DNA of 64,000 nucleotides. It comes from Toxorhynchites rutilus septentrionalis. Taxonomy: Eukaryota; Arthropoda; Insecta; Diptera; Culicidae. Position 1 is the first letter of the stretch, and each line of letters starts with the position of its first letter. Of the stretch, positions 61,306-64,000 are shown piece by piece. The notes below the pieces were generated by a model, which worked only from the letters and a program-made list of their open reading frames with translations, was not told the DNA's origin and did not search any database. The position numbers and the translations under genes are program-made. Where the stretch lies: assembly GCF_029784135.1 (NCBI RefSeq), contig NC_073745.1, positions 76,503,569 through 76,567,568 on the forward strand. The letters run 5' to 3'.

Positions 61306-62879
61306 TCAGTTTTCGCAAGCCTCTATTAAGGTCAACTTAGTATCACCAAGAGCGTTTTGCATGGACCGGAAGAGATGATAACCATTTGGAGCCAGGTCCG
61401 GACTATACGGTGGGTGCAATAGGGCATCCCATCCGAGCTCCCGTACCTTCTGGCGGGTCATCAAAGATGTGTGAGGCCGAGCGTTGTCCTGATGGAAAAC
61501 AACACCATTCCTATTGATCGTTTCTGGCCGCCTCTGGTCAATCGTCTGCTTCAAACGGTCAAGCTGCTCACAGTAGAGAACCGAGTTGAGGGCCTGGCCA
61601 TAGTTGAGCAGCTCATAGTGGATGATTCCCTTCCAATCCCACCAAACACACAGCAAAACCTTCCTGGCCGTCAATCCGGGCTTGGTGATGGTTTGGGCCG
61701 GCTCACCGCGCTTCGACCACGATTTTTTTCCGTTTAGGTTGTCGTACGTGATCCACTTCTCATCACCAGTCACCATCTTCTTCAAAAATGGGTCGAGTTC
61801 GTTCCGTTTCAGCAGTGCATCGCAGGCGTTGATTCGGTCTAAAAGATTTTTTTGCGTCAACTCGTGTGGCACCCAAACATCCAGCTTTTTTTTTTTGAAT
61901 CCAATCTTCTGCAAATGGTTCCAAACGGTTTTATGGTCTATACCAATGAGGTACATATCGAGGTAAAGCAGTAGGCGAAGTATACTTGTATTCGCATGCA
62001 AAATTTCGTGTCGTAATTATTTGCATTCTCTATGAAAAGTATATGGAATAAACAAAACAATGTTCAAAATACTCACGTTTTAATAATGATTTGAGCCAAA
62101 TTTCTCATGAAATCTTGCAACGGTTTCTTTTTTAACAGATGGTTATTGTATTGTTACTTTACTCCATTACTTATATGGTATAAAGGTCCAGAGAGCAGTC
62201 GTATTCTTAGGCCTCGGAAGCATTTACATTTTCGGTGAAATGCTGCTTAAATGAACACTATTTTCCCAAATCTCACACTTCGACACTGAGACCCATAGTA
62301 ATAACTATATGGTACGGTAAAACTAACGAAATTTCGTTCTATGGCCGTGAGGGAGTGGAAAAGTTGTACTTAAATATCACTTTCATTCGTCACACTATAT
62401 TCATAATCAGCGAGAACATAAATAAAATGTATGTTTCTCATTGATAAAACACATACTGAAAATAACATTTTCACATGGATATGGTAGGCAATCGAATATA
62501 AACACAAGGACTGACGTCACTATTTGAGAAATAGTTTTGGCAGCGCATGCTATGTCGCTCGAAAAATCACCATCTTCATTACCTTTTTTCCAGGACATTG
62601 GGTCTATACCCAGTTCCTGGCCAATCGAGAGAGTGCTCACATGCCGGTCTACTTGGATGATTTCAACGATTTTATCGGTTTCCACGACGATTGGCCTACC
62701 AGAACGGGGAGAATCTTCGACAGCCAATACACCAGAACGAAATCGATCAATCAAACGCTATTCTGTGCGAATCGTTACAGTATCGGGCTTCGAATTTTTT
62801 CGGCCGCCTTCGTTGCAGTTTTACCTCGCAGGTATTAAAAACGTAAAATATGGCGAATTTCTTGCTTCGTGGGCTCCAT
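61306..62879 (-). pseudogene. Mariner transposase, interrupted and catalytically broken
   Basis: From the ATG at 62879-62877 the reading is MEPTKQEIRHILRF, then a stop. Frameshifted segments follow: RFRSGVLAVEDSPRSGRPIV and RHVSTLSIGQELGID. After the insertion it resumes at GIDHKTVWNHLQKIGF and continues through VTGDEKWITYDN, FHQDNARPHTSLM and YSPDLAPNGYHLF. Mariner enzymes use DD34D; here the third aspartate (usually SDYHLF) is glycine (NGYHLF), 34 residues after the second. Stops, frameshifts, an insertion and the lost aspartate all mark it as dead. Confidence 0.9.
61944..62600. mobile_element. 657-bp insertion in mariner with 9-10 bp target duplication
   Basis: GGTCTATACC occurs at 61935-61944 and 62601-62610, immediately flanking the break in the transposase (GID|HKTV). 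Taking a 9-base duplication, the insert runs CAATGAGG...GGACATTG, with 5-base CAATG/CATTG ends. An 8-10-base duplication suggests a hAT- or Mutator-type non-autonomous element. Interior non-coding. Confidence 0.75.
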
Positions 62880-63787
62880 CTTTGACGCGCTATAACTTGA
62901 GACTGAAAAAGACAGTCACAACCAGTGCTGAAAATATTCACGTTCACGACATTCGAATTCAGCGAATTGCTGCCTTCCTTGTATTGATAACCTACTGCTC
63001 AAGCGAGAGTCGATAAATATGAAACAACACTGTCAATGAACCCCAGTGGAATGAACATCAACATCAGCTTGCCATGAAGTTCATTTTTCATTTGCACCTT
63101 CCTTTTCGTCATGGTATTCGTAAGGTCGAAAAAGAAGATCATTGCGTGTTAGTGAAAATCAAAGCACAAAATTCAACGTCACCAATTGAGAGTAAAATCG
63201 ATTAATGGTAAAGGATGGCAATCCATCACACAAAATTCTTGTTTTTGGCGAGTTCGGCAATAGAATGTATAGAATAACTCTTGCTACGTTTTATGAATCT
63301 ACTCACGATTGCCCGGAAATGACATACACCACCATTTATATGTGCAATGGGTGACACGTTTTCAATAAAAATTCACTGCAAGCGATAAAGATCAACTTAA
63401 CGTTCGTGATAATCACCTGAAATTATTGACAGTAATGGAAGTGCCTGAATGCAGGCTTTTCGAAATTCGTTCATGCTGTTTTCGAACAATATACCAGACA
63501 ATGCTCATGCGTCCCGACTCTTGTGTTATACTCATTATGACAGATATGGTGTTGAGTTTCAACAGAAGAGAATTCATCCGATACTGGGAAAAATCTAATT
63601 CCTTCATTCGTGAATAAATTTTGATAATTTGTGGCACTGGTCACAACACTGTCAACACGACACTTGTGGCACAGATTGTCGTCATTAAATAGCCGTATAG
63701 TATGATCCGATGCGATAAGTACAACACAAGATATGTTTAGGTGTTGCCATCTATTGACAATATACGACATTTGTTTTTCCCCAACCC

Positions 63788-64000
63788 AATATTAGAGCAG
63801 TACTGGGTCTCTAAATTCGAAATAAATTTTTTTTAAATATTTTTTTTCGCGCAATCCTCTTAAAAATTCAAGAAAAAATTACGTTACATGAGGAAAAAAC
63901 AACACATGCGAACGCATTTAAATAAAAATAAGAGCAAAAGTGGGTCTTCAAGTAATTTTTTTTCAAAATTTCGAAATGCCTGAAAATGCATTTTTTTTGT
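63788..64000. other. AT-rich end of window
   Basis: No feature seen. Confidence 0.5.

Larger units (their letters stand above)
61122..63787 (-). mobile_element. Degenerate mariner transposon with internal insertions
   Basis: The ends GGGTTGGGGAAAAAGAAATG (61122) and the inverse ATTTGTTTTTCCCCAACCC (to 63787) form mariner-like TIRs. The total of 2.67 kb is twice the usual 1.3 kb. A 657-base insertion (61944-62600) accounts for part, and an unexplained 0.8-0.9 kb lies between the transposase start (62879) and the right TIR. Confidence 0.85.

Overview
The window looks like a stretch of mosquito nuclear genome, most probably Aedes (an inference). It is AT-rich and intron-dominated and packed with nested transposable elements. 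Three copies of a Tc1-mariner transposon have a 37-residue D-to-E spacing, which matches the ITmD37E family described from mosquitoes. No bacterial gene organisation, CRISPR array or rRNA gene is visible.

The one host gene I can support is alpha-catulin (CTNNAL1-like; vinculin/alpha-catenin family) on the + strand. Ten coding exons can be placed with consensus splice sites and consistent phases: 22568-22755, 22837-22942, 45264-45367, 45434-45580, 45646-45978, 46035-46466, 46524-46811, 46895-47061, 55867-56227 and 57020-57118 (or a terminal read-through to 57202). Together they encode about 740 residues. The N-terminal exons lie to the left of the window. Two large introns (22.3 kb and 8.8 kb), and the sequence left of 22568, hold almost all of the mobile DNA.

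Layout. 1-7.6 kb: TIR elements, one carrying a broken histone H2A gene, plus a MITE. 7.8-9.9 kb: a broken non-LTR retrotransposon (+). 10.1-17.2 kb: a second non-LTR element (-) with ORF1, endonuclease, RT and RNase H, interrupted by an LTR-like insert and by ITmD37E copy 1. 17.2-22.1 kb: a third, related non-LTR element (-) with a tRNA-derived SINE inserted in its endonuclease domain. 22.5-23 kb: catulin exons. 25.4-28.35 kb: a MITE split by an apparently complete piggyBac element. 29 kb: a SINE relic. 31.2-34.7 kb: a fragment of a non-LTR element with a restriction-like endonuclease, followed by an A-rich tail split by a 2.4-kb TIR element that carries two H2A pseudogenes and three histone 3' stem-loops. 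36-42.8 kb: MITEs and fold-back elements. 43.2-44.5 kb: ITmD37E copy 2 with an intact transposase. 45.2-47.1 kb: the main catulin exon cluster. 47.9-55.5 kb: Helitron-like elements, a 1.45-kb fold-back element, ITmD37E copy 3 and another TIR element. 55.9-57.4 kb: the last catulin exons and poly(A) signals. 58-64 kb: fragments, a TA-flanked MITE, and a dead mariner that itself contains an insertion.

The most unusual observation is a family of TIR elements that share a terminal motif (TTGACGTAG-type) and a right end but have different bodies. Two loci carry degenerate histone H2A genes together with the histone-specific 3' stem-loop, which looks like gene capture by a DNA transposon. All family assignments come from reading motifs and translations by eye. 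No database search was run.
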